A DNA stretch of 53,901 nucleotides from Azospirillum sp. TSO22-1 (lineage in GTDB: Bacteria > Pseudomonadota > Alphaproteobacteria > Azospirillales > Azospirillaceae): positions 1 to 53,901 of the forward strand of contig NZ_LGQZ01000068.1 in assembly GCF_003116015.1 (NCBI RefSeq), read 5' to 3'. The translations under genes and the position numbers were made by a program. Of the stretch, positions 53,086 through 53,901 are shown one piece after another; the first letter of the stretch is position 1; every line of letters starts with the position of its first letter. Under the pieces are notes generated by a model. It did not search any database, had not been told where the DNA came from, and saw nothing but the letters and a program-made list of their open reading frames with translations.

Positions 53086-53528
53086 TCGAGTCTAAGGGAG
53101 GAAACGCATAAAGCGTGGAAGGAACCGTATCACGATCGGCCGTATGACGTTTGACTCAGATCAAGCGGCGGGCGCATTCGGAACGCCGCCGCGCGATGTC
53201 ACAGCGCCGTAGCGCGCCGCGCCTCCATCGGCGCACCGGACGCCCCACCCATCCGACATACGGCCTCCGAACGGCGGCACGGGCCGGGGGCTCCCGGCGT
53301 TCTCTGGACACGGGTCTTCCCCAACCCGCCTGAAACCGCCCGAGCACGCCGGGCGGCCGGCACGGCGACCTCCCCCCGGCCGCCGCGCCCGTCGAGCGGC
53401 AGCCGCGCATCCCCCTCGCGCGGTTGCCGCCCGTCCCTGTCCAGGCGGGCCCTGTCCAGGCGGCCATGCCCGCGACACCCGCCCCCGCCGGCTGTTCTGT
53501 ATCGGGCCACGCAACGCCGGAGACGACG
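53086..53528 (+). promoter_or_regulatory. Long galT upstream region with FNR/FixK-type box
   Basis: 443 bp without a convincing gene; short open frames here lack Shine-Dalgarno sequences and have Arg-rich, shadow-like composition. TTGACTCAGATCAA at 53151–53164 fits the FNR/FixK/Anr box TTGAY-N4-ATCAA, hinting at low-oxygen control of a nearby transcript, most simply galT. An unannotated small RNA between the box and galT is possible, but nothing else supports it. Confidence 0.45.
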
Positions 53529-53901
53529 GTGACGGCATCGACGCAGGTTCACAGGCGCACGCATGTCAAGGCGGACGGGCGCAAGCTCTTCCTGTACGGC
53601 TGGCGTCCGCACGGACTGCCGCTGACCGAGGAGCTGGAGCCCGGCCCGGCACCGCAGCCGCACCTGCGCTGGCACCCGCTGCGCGGGGAATGGGTCGGCT
53701 ACGCCAGCCACCGGCAGGAGCGCACCTTCAAGCCGCCGGCCGAGTTCTGCCCGCTCTGCCCCGTCCAGCCGCACGGCTTCCCCGGCGAGGTCCCGTTCGC
53801 CGATTTCGAGATCGCCGTGTTCGAGAACCGCTTCCCCGCCTTCCACCCCGACGCCCCCGCCCCGCCCGAGCTGCCCATCCCCACCGCCCCCGCCAAGGGG
53901 C
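53529..53901 (+). CDS. galT: Galactose-1-phosphate uridylyltransferase, 5' part
   Basis: The first 124 codons of a GalT-like protein that exchanges UMP between UDP-glucose and galactose-1-phosphate (Leloir pathway). Visible are LRWHPLRGEWVGYASHRQERTF, the zinc-binding-type CPLC (EFCPLCPVQ) and FEIAVFENRFPAFHP, all conserved in the N-terminal half. The catalytic HPH lies beyond the window. The start is the GTG at 53529 with GGAGA six bases upstream; no ATG is in frame. The C-terminal part is missing only because the window ends. Confidence 0.88.
   Translation, partial: MTASTQVHRRTHVKADGRKLFLYGWRPHGLPLTEELEPGPAPQPHLRWHPLRGEWVGYASHRQERTFKPPAEFCPLCPVQPHGFPGEVPFADFEIAVFENRFPAFHPDAPAPPELPIPTAPAKG

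Noticed and set aside
53151..53333. 60-codon plus-strand frame in the gap before galT
   Set aside because: No Shine-Dalgarno, Arg-rich shadow-like composition, and its start lies inside the FNR-type box.

Overview
The window is a GC-rich (roughly 70 % by eye) chromosomal segment. Its gene families point to an alphaproteobacterium of the Rhodospirillales/Azospirillum kind: a urea transporter–urease operon with a sigma-54 promoter, many hybrid kinases, HWE-type kinases, an SWFGD/BON stress protein and palindromic intergenic repeats. The organism assignment is inference from gene content. No rRNA, tRNA, CRISPR array or complete insertion sequence was seen.

Layout. 1–2544: a partial acireductone dioxygenase, an MFS exporter, and a divergent ribbon-helix-helix/SRPBCC gene pair. 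2553–8119: a minus-strand operon (SDR, acyl-CoA dehydrogenase, APH-type kinase, DUF6285 protein, histidine phosphatase) that resembles the Lva/ACAD10-ACAD11 route for 4-hydroxyacyl-CoA catabolism, flanked by two TetR regulators. 8219–12149: a Liv-type binding protein, an M20 deacylase, two tiny disordered proteins and a YqeB/XdhC-like Rossmann protein. 12340–16549: ClpB and envelope/stress proteins with candidate sigma-32 and EcfG promoters. 16554–27111: a four-gene signalling operon headed by a ~2120-residue cytoplasmic kinase carrying nine near-identical 92-residue HAMP-type units. 27462–28554: two unknown helical proteins. 28625–40169: urtABCDE-ureDA-X-ureBCEFG, a ~11.5 kb nitrogen operon with a good sigma-54 promoter and a low-GC foreign gene X lodged exactly between ureA and ureB. 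40475–42930: a small surface protein, a MarR–GNAT fusion and an EamA exporter. 43037–49618: a deacetylase plus a dipeptide-type ABC importer. 49853–53901: a membrane hybrid kinase, a glutathionyl-hydroquinone reductase and the start of galT.

Two related families of GC-rich extragenic palindromes (six copies) fill intergenic gaps inside operons. They sometimes abut stop codons and supply the Shine-Dalgarno region or start context of the next gene. One copy is a hybrid of both families, and two copies carry a nested ~60-nt palindromic module. The strongest leads are gene X inside the urease operon, the Lva-like operon with its extra phosphatase, the HAMP array, and the mosaic palindromes.
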